From: Candidatus Melainabacteria bacterium
GTDB lineage: Bacteria; Cyanobacteriota; Vampirovibrionia; Obscuribacterales; Obscuribacteraceae
NCBI GenBank assembly: GCA_003963305.1
Contig: RXJR01000022.1
Span: 181,361-245,360 of the forward strand
Direction of reading: 5' to 3'
Length of the DNA stretch: 64,000 nt
The position numbers and the translations under genes are program-made. Below, in pieces: positions 51,559-60,654 of this stretch. Within the stretch, counting starts at the first letter, position 1. The number at the start of each line of letters is the position of its first letter. Below the pieces are notes generated by a model. The model was not told where the DNA came from, ran no database searches, and saw only the letters and a list, made by a program, of their open reading frames with translations.

Positions 51559-54051
51559 TTACTGAGCAGAAACAACTGCCGGCTCAGGTTCTGGTCCGCG
51601 TGGACCATTGTCGAATTCGAATCTCACCTTAAACTCGTCATTGATAAACAAGCGCGCATCGAAAGTGCCGGTGCCGGATTTTTTCTTGAATCCCTTAATC
51701 AGATCTGTTTTTCGCTCAGTAACCAGTTGCTTCATCTGCTCGTCGCTGAGTGGAACACCACTTACTTCTCGCCAGACAGAAAATGTACAACCGTCACGCC
51801 AGCGGCTGCACCCAGCCCCTTTCGGAGTGGGACGAACTGACCCTTTTCCGCATTGTGGACAGGTTCCCAGCCCTTCACCAGAAACACCGGCGCTTCCCTC
51901 TAGTCTGACTTTAAACTCTTCGTTGAGGATCAGTTTGGCATCGTATTTGGTGGTACCATCCTTCTTCTTGAAACCTTTAATCAGCTTAGTCTGACCTTTT
52001 TCAATCAAGTCTTTGATATCAGAGTCTGCCAGCTTCTTACCGTTGAACTCGCGCCAGATTGTAAATGTACAACCTTCTTTCCAACGGTGGCAACCGGCAC
52101 CCTTTGGTGTTTCAATTACCACTCCTTTCTTGCACTGGGGACAGGTGCCGAGATTCGGTCCCTTGGGGGGAAGAGAGGTAACGCCACCAGCTGTAATATC
52201 AGGCAAAATACGGCGTACAAATTCTGCAATGTCGCCTTCGAACTTGGGCAACGGCAACTTTCCGTCTTGCATATCGGCAAGTTGCTGTTCCCACTGGGCT
52301 GTCAGGGCAACGTCTTTCAGATGTGTATGCACCTGATTGAGCAACGCCTTACCTTTACTGGTCGGAGCGAGCCATTTCTTATTTCGCTCGATATATCCAG
52401 TCTGCAGAAGCCTTTCTATGATCGCTGCGCGAGTTGCGGGAGTTCCAAGCCCGCGCTGCTTCATGTAACTAGCAAGATCCTCGTCATCAAGGTCACGCCC
52501 AGCATTCTTCATTGCTGTCAGCAAAGTTCCGTCATCGTATGGTTTTGGAGGGTTGGTCTTACTTTCCTTGACCTCAACTTTCTGCTTCGGGACCTGCTGA
52601 TCTTTGACGAGTGGTGGCAACTGTTGCGATTCCTCATCAATGTCTTTGTCCTTCTCTTTGTCCTTCTCTTTCCCCTTCTTCTTTTCCTCTACGGCTTTCG
52701 GTTCAAGCACAGTCCAGCCTGGTTCTTTGACGACAAAGCCTTTAGCGCGAAACGAATGCTGAGCCATGGCGATAATAGCTGTAGTTTCGTCACGCACTTC
52801 AGGCGACAGAAATATCGACATGAAACGCAGCGCGACAAGCTCATAAACATTCTTCTGTCGCTCCGGCAAGCCCGAGGCTGGTGTATTGTAGGTCGGAATT
52901 ATGGCGTGGTGGTCTGTCAACTTGGTATCGTCGACATAACTCTTTGAAAGTTTGGGCTTCAACAATGCGACTGTTATCTTGCCGGGAACAATCTGCTCTG
53001 CGGCAAAAGCGTCGCGTGCTTTCTGGCTTGTCGACGGTGATTTCAGAACAGTCGATAAAATTCGAGGCAGCTCAGAAACCATATCGTTTGATAAATGTCG
53101 TGATTCAGTTCTCGGATAGGAAATAAGTTTGTGCTCTTCATACAAACTTTGAGCGATTGTCAGAGTTTCCTGCGCGGTATACCCGAATCGTCTGTTAGCG
53201 TCTTTCTGCAGCGTCAGCAAATCGTACAGCGCCGGAGGTTTTGTTTTCTTCTCGGCTGTAACTACCGAAACGACTTTTCCATGTGTCTCCGGTTGAACGG
53301 CTTTGACAATATCTTGAGCGACAAGTTTGTCTTGCAGACGAGTCTGTGGCTCTTCGCCAGGCGTTATGTATCGCGCCATAAAGCCAGGCTCGAAAGTGGC
53401 CAGTACTTCGTAGAATGCCGTTGATTTGAAGTTATCAATTGTGTTCTGACGATCCACAATCAACGCCAGAGTAGGTGTTTGCACACGTCCAATCGTGCAT
53501 AACTGGTTGTTGATGGCAGTGTAGGCTCGCGTAAAATTGAGCCCGACAATCCAGTCTGCATGCGCTCTTGCCGTTGCAGCATCTGCGAGATTATCAAACT
53601 CGTTAGCCGATTTGAGTTTGCTGAAGCCCTCTTTGATCGCCTCGGCAGTCAGGGAACTGATCCATAAACGCTCAACTGGTGCGGTGGCACCACTGAGCAT
53701 ATAAATCAACCGGAAAATGTGTTCACCTTCTCGCCCGGCGTCAGTTGCACAAATAATGCTTTCGCAGGACTTATCATCAAAAAGCTTTTTGATGATGTTG
53801 AATTGCGTACCGGCCTTTTCCGCCACGCGATATTTCCAGTCGGTGGGAATCATGGGCAATTGTGCCAGCTTCCATGGACCACCCCAGGCGGCATTCATCT
53901 CTTCCGGCTCAGCGAGGGTGACCAGATGACCAAAGGCGTAGGTAACTCTGTAATCGTTGCCCTCAAAATATCCATCACGTTTCTGATTGGCACCAAGAAC
54001 GGCGGCAATGTCTCTTGCAACTGACGGTTTTTCGGCCAATACAACTTTCAT
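51559..54051 (-). CDS. topB: DNA topoisomerase III with two C-terminal Cys-rich modules
   Basis: 830 residues. The Toprim domain opens MKVVLAEKPSVARDIAAVLG and includes ICATDAGREGEHIFR. The type IA core has IGRVQTPTLALIVDRQ and the catalytic Tyr312 in LISYPRTESRHLS, then TPATRAAIIERLLQTGYI. A Lys/Glu/Asp-rich insertion (KKKGKEKDKEKDKD) lies around residue 455. The C-terminus carries two copies of a ~80-residue module (from about 637 and 731): CPQC-x13-C-x6-C, then FT(I/V)WRE and DLI(E/K)GFKKK. The Cys set suggests zinc binding. It decatenates and relaxes DNA through a single-strand break. Convergent with aroG. Confidence 0.95.
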   Translation of the reverse strand: MKVVLAEKPSVARDIAAVLGANQKRDGYFEGNDYRVTYAFGHLVTLAEPEEMNAAWGGPWKLAQLPMIPTDWKYRVAEKAGTQFNIIKKLFDDKSCESIICATDAGREGEHIFRLIYMLSGATAPVERLWISSLTAEAIKEGFSKLKSANEFDNLADAATARAHADWIVGLNFTRAYTAINNQLCTIGRVQTPTLALIVDRQNTIDNFKSTAFYEVLATFEPGFMARYITPGEEPQTRLQDKLVAQDIVKAVQPETHGKVVSVVTAEKKTKPPALYDLLTLQKDANRRFGYTAQETLTIAQSLYEEHKLISYPRTESRHLSNDMVSELPRILSTVLKSPSTSQKARDAFAAEQIVPGKITVALLKPKLSKSYVDDTKLTDHHAIIPTYNTPASGLPERQKNVYELVALRFMSIFLSPEVRDETTAIIAMAQHSFRAKGFVVKEPGWTVLEPKAVEEKKKGKEKDKEKDKDIDEESQQLPPLVKDQQVPKQKVEVKESKTNPPKPYDDGTLLTAMKNAGRDLDDEDLASYMKQRGLGTPATRAAIIERLLQTGYIERNKKWLAPTSKGKALLNQVHTHLKDVALTAQWEQQLADMQDGKLPLPKFEGDIAEFVRRILPDITAGGVTSLPPKGPNLGTCPQCKKGVVIETPKGAGCHRWKEGCTFTIWREFNGKKLADSDIKDLIEKGQTKLIKGFKKKDGTTKYDAKLILNEEFKVRLEGSAGVSGEGLGTCPQCGKGSVRPTPKGAGCSRWRDGCTFSVWREVSGVPLSDEQMKQLVTERKTDLIKGFKKKSGTGTFDARLFINDEFKVRFEFDNGPRGPEPEPAVVSAQ

Positions 54052-54251
54052 ATATCTCGCCTACATATGTTCGCAAATTGCTCGACGAGCATGCCCAGTG
54101 CAGTCTAGAAGCTGTCGATGCGCGCATAAGTATGACAAGAACTCTCCGTTCTTCGCCAGCGAAGATATTATTATCAAATCACCGAAATTTAATAGCCAAA
54201 ATCAGCATGGCACCACTGGTGCTAAAACAGACTGTGTTGTACCGTGAAAGC

Positions 54252-54716
54252 CTAACCAGCTTCGACCAGGTCGGTGATCTTGGTAAAGGCAGCAGTCCAA
54301 CCGATTGCGTGTCCTTCCACTGATTTTTCCAGAGCAAAATTGGTATGCTCGAGAACTATCTCGGTTGCAGAACCTCTTGAAATAAATTCGACAGATATCA
54401 AAGTGTCACTCGCTGGATATTCAGTCGAGTCACTGTTCCATGTATACACCAATTTCCTGTTGGGAACTATTTCTTTGTATGCACCATGAACAGTGACGAC
54501 AACACCGTCTGGAGCAGTCGTCATGCAAATTTTGTAATTGCCGCCAACCGCTAAATTTTGAGAAACTGAGATATCGGTGACATATTCGCAGCCAAACCAT
54601 TTTTGCATCTGAGTAGGATCGGTCCAGGCTTTGTAGACGCGCTGAACAGGAGCGTTCACCGTGCGTTGGATCTTAAGTGAATTGGCAGTTTTATTCGTCG
54701 TTATTGCTGTCAGCAT
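54252..54716 (-). CDS. SRPBCC/AHSA1-like protein
   Basis: 154 residues. The START/AHSA1 fold pattern is clear: SLKIQRTVNAPVQRVYKAWTDPTQMQKWFG at the N-terminus, YTWNSD in the middle, and HTNFALEKSVEGHAIGWTAAFTKI at the end. It binds a small hydrophobic ligand or stress-related partner in this family. The ATG lies inside the end of the arsR-type gene (26-base overlap) with GGAGAAAACG before it, so the two are translationally coupled. ArsR plus AHSA1-like pairs are a recurrent bacterial arrangement. Confidence 0.92.
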   Translation of the reverse strand: MLTAITTNKTANSLKIQRTVNAPVQRVYKAWTDPTQMQKWFGCEYVTDISVSQNLAVGGNYKICMTTAPDGVVVTVHGAYKEIVPNRKLVYTWNSDSTEYPASDTLISVEFISRGSATEIVLEHTNFALEKSVEGHAIGWTAAFTKITDLVEAG

Positions 54717-55062
54717 CGTTTTCTCCAGATGAAGCCTCTTCCATCAAAAATCGTTCAAGCGAATCAAGCTGGTGAATCCAGAATTTGCTGTAGTTTGCCA
54801 GCCATTCACTCGCCTCAGACATCGGTTCGGCGCGAAGGCGCAGGTAATGCACACGCCCCTTCACCTCGCGAGTGATCAAGTTAGCGTTCTCAAGTAACTT
54901 CAAGTGTTTGGAAATGGCAGGCAATGACATGTTGAACGGCTGAGCAAGTTCCAATACCGAACATCTCCCCTTAGCCGCCAGATTACCGATAATGGCACGC
55001 CGGGTTGGATCTGAGATGGCGAAGAAGGTTCTGTCGAGTTGTTCAGAATAGTGTTTAACCAT
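54691..55062 (-). CDS. ArsR-family repressor (paired with AHSA1-like)
   Basis: 123 residues. The winged helix reads FFAISDPTRRAIIGNLAAKGRCSVLELAQPFNMSLPAISKHLKLLENANLITREVKGRVHYLRL, with the recognition helix SLPAISKHLKLL. No metal-binding Cys pair typical of arsenic sensors is present, so it is of the non-metal subgroup. The start codon is embedded in an inverted repeat (TAACC-ATAC-GGTTA, 55056-55069), consistent with autorepression. The same half-sites occur before the divergent VOC gene. Confidence 0.94.
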   Translation of the reverse strand: MVKHYSEQLDRTFFAISDPTRRAIIGNLAAKGRCSVLELAQPFNMSLPAISKHLKLLENANLITREVKGRVHYLRLRAEPMSEASEWLANYSKFWIHQLDSLERFLMEEASSGENDADSNNDE

Positions 55063-55069
55063 ACGGTTA
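55056..55069. promoter_or_regulatory. Putative ArsR operator, site 1
   Basis: Inverted repeat TAACC-ATAC-GGTTA overlapping the ArsR start codon (55060-55062). Its 12-base core is the exact reverse complement of the core at 55275-55286. Confidence 0.65.
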
Positions 55070-55113
55070 TATTTTCCACATCGGCATTAGGAAGTCAACG
55101 CTCATTTCGCAGC

Positions 55114-55141
55114 GTTTTTTTCCCGATATCGGAAGAAATTT
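55114..55141. repeat. CCGATATCGG palindrome, copy 2
   Basis: Core CCGATATCGG at 55123-55132 with imperfect T/A-rich arms (TTTTTTTCC / GGAAGAAATT), between the two putative ArsR operators. Confidence 0.75.
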
Positions 55142-55209
55142 CAGACCGATCCTTCAAATCGAGGCGCCATTGCACACAACGAGACATCCGAAGCTGAGCT
55201 AGAAAGTCC

Positions 55210-55237
55210 AGATTTTTCCCGATATCGGAAAAAATTC
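55210..55237. repeat. CCGATATCGG palindrome, copy 3
   Basis: Core CCGATATCGG at 55219-55228, arms TTTTTC / GAAAAAA with one mismatch, ending in AATTC. It lies 96 bases after copy 2. Confidence 0.8.
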
Positions 55238-55274
55238 ACAACCCAGAAGGCGAAAATCCAATAGCACATTATTC

Positions 55275-55286
55275 AACCGTATGGTT
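55275..55286. promoter_or_regulatory. Putative ArsR operator, site 2
   Basis: AACC-GTAT-GGTT, the reverse complement of the site-1 core, 56 bases before the VOC gene's preferred ATG. It suggests co-repression of the divergent gene by the same ArsR protein. Confidence 0.65.
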
Positions 55287-55341
55287 TAATAATCAAGTTC
55301 CAGTGAATTTAAAACCAAGTTCGATTGCGGAGGAAAAACAG

Positions 55342-55818
55342 ATGGTCAATGCGAAAAGCACAATTCCTGTCGGCTTAAGTACAGTCACAGCGTTTTTGAC
55401 GGTAAAGGACGTGCGCAAAGCTGTAGCGTTCTACAAAAGAGCATTTAATGCTCAAGAGATTTCCGTTATGGAGATTGACGGGCGCGTTATGCACGGGCAA
55501 ATTCGAATCGGAAATTCAGCAATCTATATGGGTGAAGAGTGCGCCGAAATGAACAAACTCTCTCCCGAAAGCCGTGGCTTCGCTACAAGCTCGTTGTACT
55601 TGTATGTTGACGATGTTGACGCCGCCTTCGCGCAGGCCGTAGATGCCGGCTGCAATGTATGCATGCCTGTCAGTGATATGTTCTGGGGTGATCGCTACGG
55701 TCATGTGACTGATCCGTTCGGACAGGAATGGTCAATCGCAACGCATAAAGAAGACCTCAGCCCGGCTGAAATAGAAGCCAAATTCAGACAAATGAGCATG
55801 GCTTGTTCTAATAAATAG
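55342..55818 (+). CDS. VOC/glyoxalase-like (PhnB-like) protein
   Basis: I choose ATG 55342 (158 residues) because GGAGG lies 8 bases before it; the in-frame GTG 55303 has no such site. The VOC fold pattern is TVTAFLTVKDVRKAVAFYKRAFNAQE, then RIGNSAIYMGEE, YLYVDDVDAAFAQAVDAGC, MFWGDRYGHVTDPFGQEWSIATH. The WGDRYG-x3-DPFGH/Q-x-W pattern is that of PhnB-like members. Some metal ligands (Glu/His) are visible, but the reaction is unknown. Controlled, by inference, by the divergent ArsR. A terminator follows at 55849. Confidence 0.93.
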   Translation: MVNAKSTIPVGLSTVTAFLTVKDVRKAVAFYKRAFNAQEISVMEIDGRVMHGQIRIGNSAIYMGEECAEMNKLSPESRGFATSSLYLYVDDVDAAFAQAVDAGCNVCMPVSDMFWGDRYGHVTDPFGQEWSIATHKEDLSPAEIEAKFRQMSMACSNK

Positions 55819-55848
55819 CCAGGGTCCAAGCAAGCTTGCAGAACAAAA

Positions 55849-55880
55849 CCGACAGCAACTTTTGCTGTCGGCTTTGTCAT
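55849..55880 (+). terminator. Rho-independent terminator of the VOC gene
   Basis: Perfect stem CCGACAGCAA/TTGCTGTCGG (55849-55858 with 55862-55871) around a 3-base loop, followed by CTTTGTCATTT. Confidence 0.85.
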
Positions 55881-55931
55881 TTCTACACCATATTTGGTGC
55901 TTATGATTCTGGTTTGCCTACTACGAATCAA

Positions 55932-56771
55932 TTATCGTGACAGGTGAAGCTTTTGAGATCGATCCAGCAAGCTTTTGAAAAACTCCAGGGCATCTTTAAG
56001 ATCAGCCTCTTCTGCAGTGCTGTGAACCACAAGTGTTATTAAGTCTCTGCTTCCGTTGATCAGGAATTCACTTCGTGGGGCCAATCGCAGATAAGCCTCG
56101 CGTGCCTTCCAGTCAGAGAAAATCATGCGTGCAAGGTCCGACTCATTAGAAGTCACAGTGCAGATTCGATCGAGCTCAATTGTACCGGCGCGAACCTTCG
56201 GCAATTTCATCCATAATTCGCGCTCCAAAAGTTCGTTTGCAACAAAATCCTGATGTTGCCAGTTTGGCATAGCGCTTTTGAGAAATTCCCATATCGCTTT
56301 ATCAGATGGGCTCGATGCTACAGAAAGAATCTTTGTTAAATCGCTAAGCTTCTTTGTCTTTATAGACAGTTTCGCTTCTCGCTGCAGCGGTTCCGCGGCC
56401 GAAACGACGACCATTGGTCCAAAGGGAGGAGGTGCCTGCCACCATCCGGCAAAAGTAATGTTCCACTGCTTATAACCCACCTGTACAAGTGGCAGACTAG
56501 TCACGAGGGTCGCTAAACTACCGGAGAGTTCTCGGTAACGAGGCTCCAGATTACTTGAAGAAGAATCGAAATGTGCCTGAGGCATACTAAAGCTGCCATC
56601 AACATTGTCAGAAAAGGTTTTCAACTTCTTCTCAAATGCAGTAGCATTTCCTCGCAGTTTATCAACTGTACCGTTCAAGGTATTGAAAATGAAGTTTTGA
56701 AAGTCTTCTTTCACGCAGCTTAGCTCCGAGTTTACTTCCCACAATATCATCAGCAAAACGACAAAAAACAA
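55932..56771 (-). CDS. Hypothetical protein with N-terminal membrane anchor
   Basis: 279 residues from a TTG start, with an in-frame stop two codons upstream; ATG 56750 (residue 8) is the alternative. A hydrophobic N-terminus (FFVVLLMILW) may anchor it or be a short signal. Then comes a helical region (FIFNTLNGTVDKLRGNATAFEKKLKTF) and a mixed C-domain with Trp-rich NITFAGWWQAPPPFGP. No catalytic motif or family recognised. It ends on the far side of the VOC terminator and is divergent from the SDR gene. Confidence 0.65.
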   Translation of the reverse strand: MFFVVLLMILWEVNSELSCVKEDFQNFIFNTLNGTVDKLRGNATAFEKKLKTFSDNVDGSFSMPQAHFDSSSSNLEPRYRELSGSLATLVTSLPLVQVGYKQWNITFAGWWQAPPPFGPMVVVSAAEPLQREAKLSIKTKKLSDLTKILSVASSPSDKAIWEFLKSAMPNWQHQDFVANELLERELWMKLPKVRAGTIELDRICTVTSNESDLARMIFSDWKAREAYLRLAPRSEFLINGSRDLITLVVHSTAEEADLKDALEFFKSLLDRSQKLHLSR

Positions 56772-56811
56772 ACGCTAACAATGTCAATACAATTCAAATC
56801 TGGAGTTAATC

Positions 56812-57603
56812 GTGAAGTCAAATTGGTCGCTTGAAAATAAAATCGCATTGATCACTGGCGCCTCCAAAGGTATAGGTCTTGCGATAGCAAATGAGTTTCT
56901 TCAGTTAGGAGCGGAAGTAATAGTAGTCGCCCGTTCTCTGGAGACACTGCAAAAGGCCTTTGCGTCAGCGGAACACAAGAAGCGAATACATATGGTCGCT
57001 GCGGATGTATCAGATCCCAAAGGGCGTGACCTTTTATTTCGAAAGGCAGGCGAACTGGGAAGGTTGGACATCCTGGTAAATAATGTCGGCACAAACATCC
57101 GCAAGAAATTGATTGACTTCACAACTGATGAACTAACGTCGGTTATGAACACCAATTTGATGTCCGCACTTGAAGTTACAAAATCGGCTTACCCACTCCT
57201 GCTCAAAGGAACAGACGCTAGCGTGATATTCATGTCATCAATGGCTTCTTTTGGTTCAGTCGGATCTGGTGTCATTTATGGTGCCACGAAAGCAGCAATG
57301 AATCAGACCACACGTTCTCTTGCACATGAATGGTCCAAGCAGAAGATTCGAGTAAACGCAGTTGCGCCTGGATACATTGACACACCACTCGTTGAAGGCA
57401 TTTTGAGTAAACCGAGAATTCGGCAGGAAATCGAGCAACGCGCCATGCTTGGTCGAGTAGGACAACCAGAGGAAGTCGCAACGGTAGTTGCGTTCTTAGC
57501 CATGCCCGTCTCTTCGTACATCACAGGACAAACAATTATTGTCGATGGCGGCACAACAGCTCACTACTTAGACATGCAGGAGTTAATGGCTCAAAATCCG
57601 TAG
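56812..57603 (+). CDS. Short-chain dehydrogenase/reductase
   Basis: 263 residues from a GTG start, with GGAG 6-7 bases upstream. Classical SDR motifs: cofactor loop [12 protein letters not shown], catalytic Ser in FMSSMASFG, Tyr156 and Lys160 in YGATK, and the PGYIDTP stretch. The sequence ends with the [14 protein letters not shown] motif. Similarity in pattern to tropinone reductase-like and FabG-like NAD(P)H oxidoreductases; substrate unknown. Part of the small-molecule response island. The CCGATATCGG palindrome copy 4 lies 63 bases after it. Confidence 0.95.
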   Translation: MKSNWSLENKIALITGASKGIGLAIANEFLQLGAEVIVVARSLETLQKAFASAEHKKRIHMVAADVSDPKGRDLLFRKAGELGRLDILVNNVGTNIRKKLIDFTTDELTSVMNTNLMSALEVTKSAYPLLLKGTDASVIFMSSMASFGSVGSGVIYGATKAAMNQTTRSLAHEWSKQKIRVNAVAPGYIDTPLVEGILSKPRIRQEIEQRAMLGRVGQPEEVATVVAFLAMPVSSYITGQTIIVDGGTTAHYLDMQELMAQNP

Positions 57604-57665
57604 CCACGATGCCCCACTTATCCCCTCTTGACCTCCCTGGAAGCCCGAAAGCCTCTGAAATTCAT

Positions 57666-57693
57666 GAATTTTTTCCGATATCGGAAAAAATTC
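57666..57693. repeat. CCGATATCGG palindrome, copy 4 (perfect)
   Basis: A perfect 28-bp palindrome (arms GAATTTTTTCCGAT, 57666-57679, and its complement 57680-57693), extendable with G-T pairs in RNA. Intergenic, 125 bases before the LLM oxidoreductase start. Confidence 0.9.
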
Positions 57694-57817
57694 GTGAGTT
57701 GAGACATCACTTTTCACCGTTTCCGACCAGCCCAGAACTTCATTAAACGGTAATCCCGCCTACAAATTTAGTACGATAGTAATTGAACTATAGAAGCGAG
57801 TTCCAAACAGAGGGCTT

Positions 57818-58858
57818 ATGTCAGATTTGTCGGATATATCATTGTCAGTTCTAGATCTCGCACCAGTGGCGACTGGACAGACAGCAGCAGACGCATTCAG
57901 AAACACTCTGGAACTTGCGCGCAGCGCTGAACGATGGGGATACAAACGCTACTGGTTGGCCGAACATCATAATCTTCCGGGAATAGCCAGTTCTGCCACT
58001 TCCGTATTGATTGGCTATGTAGCAGCCGGTACCTCCAGAATTCGTGTGGGCTCCGGTGGCATAATGTTGCCCAATCATGCCCCGCTCGTTATAGCAGAAC
58101 AGTTCGGAACGCTTGAATCACTCTATCCAGGAAGGATAGATCTCGGATTAGGTCGTGCGCCGGGCACTGATTCGATCACTTCTTACGCATTGCGCAGAGG
58201 ACTGACATCGGACGGGCACGATTTCCCGGAACTACTGGCAGAGTTGCAACGCTATTTAACGGCATCCGACCGCGACTTAAAGGTGCATGCGTATCCTGGG
58301 TCAGGTCTTAATATACCGATCTGGTTACTTGGCTCCAGCACTTTCAGTGCCAGATTGGCAGCGGATCTCGGTTTGCCTTTCTCTTTCGCCAGTCATTTTG
58401 CGCCTGATGAGCTTGATCAGGCTCTAAAACTTTATCGCAGCAAATTTAAACCATCTGCGCATCTGGAACGACCGTACGTTATGGTCGGAGTGCCCGTTAT
58501 AGCGGCTGATACAGACGCACTTGCATCGAAACTTGCAACTACGACTTCTCAGAAATTTCTGGGACTGGTCAGACGACAGCCAGTTCAAGCAAAACCTCCC
58601 GTTGATAACATTGACGAGATCTGGAACGAATATGAGAAAGCTGCCGTGCTGAGTCGCATGGCTATTGCTGCGATCGGCGGGCCGGATACCGTTGCGCGAA
58701 AGTTGGGCCAGCTTTTGGAGAGAACAAGGGCAGATGAATTGATAGTCGTCTCAGATTTCTTCGACTTTCAAGATCGCCTACGTTCGTACGAGATACTCTC
58801 GAACCTGTGCGGCGCTGCAAAAAGTGCTCAACTGCCGACAATCAACGGCGTGCTTTAA
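57818..58858 (+). CDS. Luciferase-like (LLM class) flavin-dependent oxidoreductase
   Basis: 346 residues, with AGAGGG 3-4 bases before the ATG. The family pattern is clear: [94 protein letters not shown]. It is of the MsnO8/YhbW-like subgroup, FMN- or F420-dependent. Substrate unknown. Its stop overlaps by 17 bases with the stop end of the convergent ArsR-type gene, which may regulate it. Confidence 0.95.
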   Translation: MSDLSDISLSVLDLAPVATGQTAADAFRNTLELARSAERWGYKRYWLAEHHNLPGIASSATSVLIGYVAAGTSRIRVGSGGIMLPNHAPLVIAEQFGTLESLYPGRIDLGLGRAPGTDSITSYALRRGLTSDGHDFPELLAELQRYLTASDRDLKVHAYPGSGLNIPIWLLGSSTFSARLAADLGLPFSFASHFAPDELDQALKLYRSKFKPSAHLERPYVMVGVPVIAADTDALASKLATTTSQKFLGLVRRQPVQAKPPVDNIDEIWNEYEKAAVLSRMAIAAIGGPDTVARKLGQLLERTRADELIVVSDFFDFQDRLRSYEILSNLCGAAKSAQLPTINGVL

Positions 58859-59177
58859 TCAGAGAGTTGCCGCTTGCAGCATTCAAGATACTATCTAATA
58901 GACCCGGGAACTTAGTTTCCAATTCCTTCCGACGCAGACTAGTCAGGTGTTCACGCCCGTTCACCTTAGTGTTTATCAATCCTGATTCACGCAGCACACG
59001 AAAATGATGTGTCATTGTGGACTTCCCCTTTGGCTGCGTACAGCTGAATTGTCCGCAGGTCATCTCACCGTTCTGATCCAACTGCTGAACTACTGAAAGC
59101 CGGACGGAATCACTCAGTGCATAGAGCACATTCTCCAGATGTATGTCTTTGAGTGAAGGATGGAAAAACGTCTTCAT
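58842..59177 (-). CDS. ArsR-family transcriptional regulator
   Basis: 111 residues with a winged helix: [64 protein letters not shown]. Recognition helix [13 protein letters not shown]. Two Cys (TCGQFSC) lie just before the recognition helix, so redox or metal sensing is conceivable. It overlaps the 3' end of the LLM gene by 17 bases and has an 8-bp perfect inverted repeat 37 bases upstream of its start. Confidence 0.93.
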   Translation of the reverse strand: MKTFFHPSLKDIHLENVLYALSDSVRLSVVQQLDQNGEMTCGQFSCTQPKGKSTMTHHFRVLRESGLINTKVNGREHLTSLRRKELETKFPGLLDSILNAASGNSLIKARR

Positions 59178-59213
59178 TGTCGACGGGGCCTTGGTCCAGA
59201 GAAATTCAAGTCG

Positions 59214-59231
59214 GTTCTACAGATGTAGAAC
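59214..59231. promoter_or_regulatory. Putative ArsR operator (second ArsR gene)
   Basis: GTTCTACA-GA-TGTAGAAC is a perfect 8-bp inverted repeat, 37 bases upstream of ATG 59177 (complement). It differs from the AACC/GGTT operators of the first ArsR. Confidence 0.65.
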
Positions 59232-59379
59232 TATCTTACTATTTTCGAGCTCGAACAAAAATTGCCAGCTCCTACTAGACTAAATTTGAAGCAGGCGTAC
59301 CATTTCATCTCATCGACGATGACACAGTAATAATCAAAACGCTGCTGTGCACCACAAATCGGCAGTGTAAAATGCACTG

Positions 59380-60528
59380 ATGACCCAAGTTGGAATTAAA
59401 TTATCAATGACAAAGATCTGTTTTGCGAAGTTGACCGGAGCTCTGCTGGCCGCTGTCAGCCTGGCTGCAAGTGCACTTAGCGCATTCGCCATCGAAAGCA
59501 CCATGCCAACCGACAAATATCCAGATGTGGTCAAACCAGAACTGGCGGCTAAATACAAATACACAGAAGACGGTGAATTCAGCCAGAAAATTGGAATTCC
59601 AACTTACGAATGGATGCCTGCGGAAGGACCTCCGAAAGCTGTGATTGTAGGGGTGCACGGTCTCACTCTGCATGGGCGAAGATTCAGAGTGCTGGCACGA
59701 GCACTGGCAATCAACAATATCGGCTTCGTGTCGTTCGACATGAGAGGATTTGGCAGGTGCAATTTCGAGAATAAATGGAGCACCACCAAAAACGACAGAT
59801 CGAAAGTACATCTGGAAAAAAGTTACGAAGACCTCGAACAGCTGACAACTCTGGTGAAGGAACGATATCCCGATGCGAAAATAGTACTGCTCGGCGAAAG
59901 TCTCGGTTGCACCTTTTGCGTTCGATTAGCGGGCGAACACCCGGACTTGGTTTACGGCATAGTACTCTCCGCACCAGCAGTGAAAGTCAATGCAGACATG
60001 ATCGTCGGTGCGGGAAATCTCAAACGTGGCATAAAAGCAGCCGTTTCACCACACCATGAAATGGACTTGAATCCATTCATTCGCAACCTTGTGTCCGGTC
60101 GCAAACAAGTCACTGCAGAGATGCTCGACGATCCGCTGATAACAAAAAAATTGACACTGGGGGCGCTGCTATCAACAGACGCATTTGTGGACCATACGGC
60201 GAAGTGGGGCAAAAAGACTTCAGACAAATTGCCGGTCTTGATCATTCAGGGTAGTCGTGACGAATGCGTCTCGCCTAAACACGTGACGGACTTGATGGCC
60301 AACATGCCTTCTGTAGACCAGACCCTGTCCTGGAAAGGACAGTTTGGTCATCTTCAGCTGGAAACACAATATCTCCGCACTGAAGTTCTAGAAGCTCTCG
60401 TCGACTGGATGTATGACCACGGAGCGGAAAATCAGATCCAGGTAGCAAATTTCGCCCAGAGCATCAACGATCTGGGCGGATCAGTGGTGCGCTACTCGGC
60501 ACCAAATACGGTTGCTGACGACAAGTAA
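59380..60528 (+). CDS. Secreted alpha/beta hydrolase (S33/monoacylglycerol lipase-like)
   Basis: 382 residues; ATG 59407 is a shorter alternative that begins the signal peptide directly (MTKICFAKLTGALLAAVSLAASALSAFA). The hydrolase_4-like domain has HG in VGVHGLTLHGRRF (oxyanion), DMRGFGRC, the nucleophile Ser174 in GESLGCT, the acid Asp in IIQGSRDECVSP, and the His in GQFGHLQL. The probable substrate class is acylglycerol or lysophospholipid, not decidable. It stands alone, divergent from the second ArsR gene with 202 bases between. Confidence 0.93.
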   Translation: MTQVGIKLSMTKICFAKLTGALLAAVSLAASALSAFAIESTMPTDKYPDVVKPELAAKYKYTEDGEFSQKIGIPTYEWMPAEGPPKAVIVGVHGLTLHGRRFRVLARALAINNIGFVSFDMRGFGRCNFENKWSTTKNDRSKVHLEKSYEDLEQLTTLVKERYPDAKIVLLGESLGCTFCVRLAGEHPDLVYGIVLSAPAVKVNADMIVGAGNLKRGIKAAVSPHHEMDLNPFIRNLVSGRKQVTAEMLDDPLITKKLTLGALLSTDAFVDHTAKWGKKTSDKLPVLIIQGSRDECVSPKHVTDLMANMPSVDQTLSWKGQFGHLQLETQYLRTEVLEALVDWMYDHGAENQIQVANFAQSINDLGGSVVRYSAPNTVADDK

Positions 60529-60654
60529 TTGCGTGCGCCGAACTTCAACAGGTTGAGCAAGCCGGCAAATATTTTGCCAGGCGCTTGTTTTCGGGCTAGC
60601 AACCAGAAAAAAAGTCAGGCATAATACTACGAGTCTTCTGCTAAACCGAGCCTA

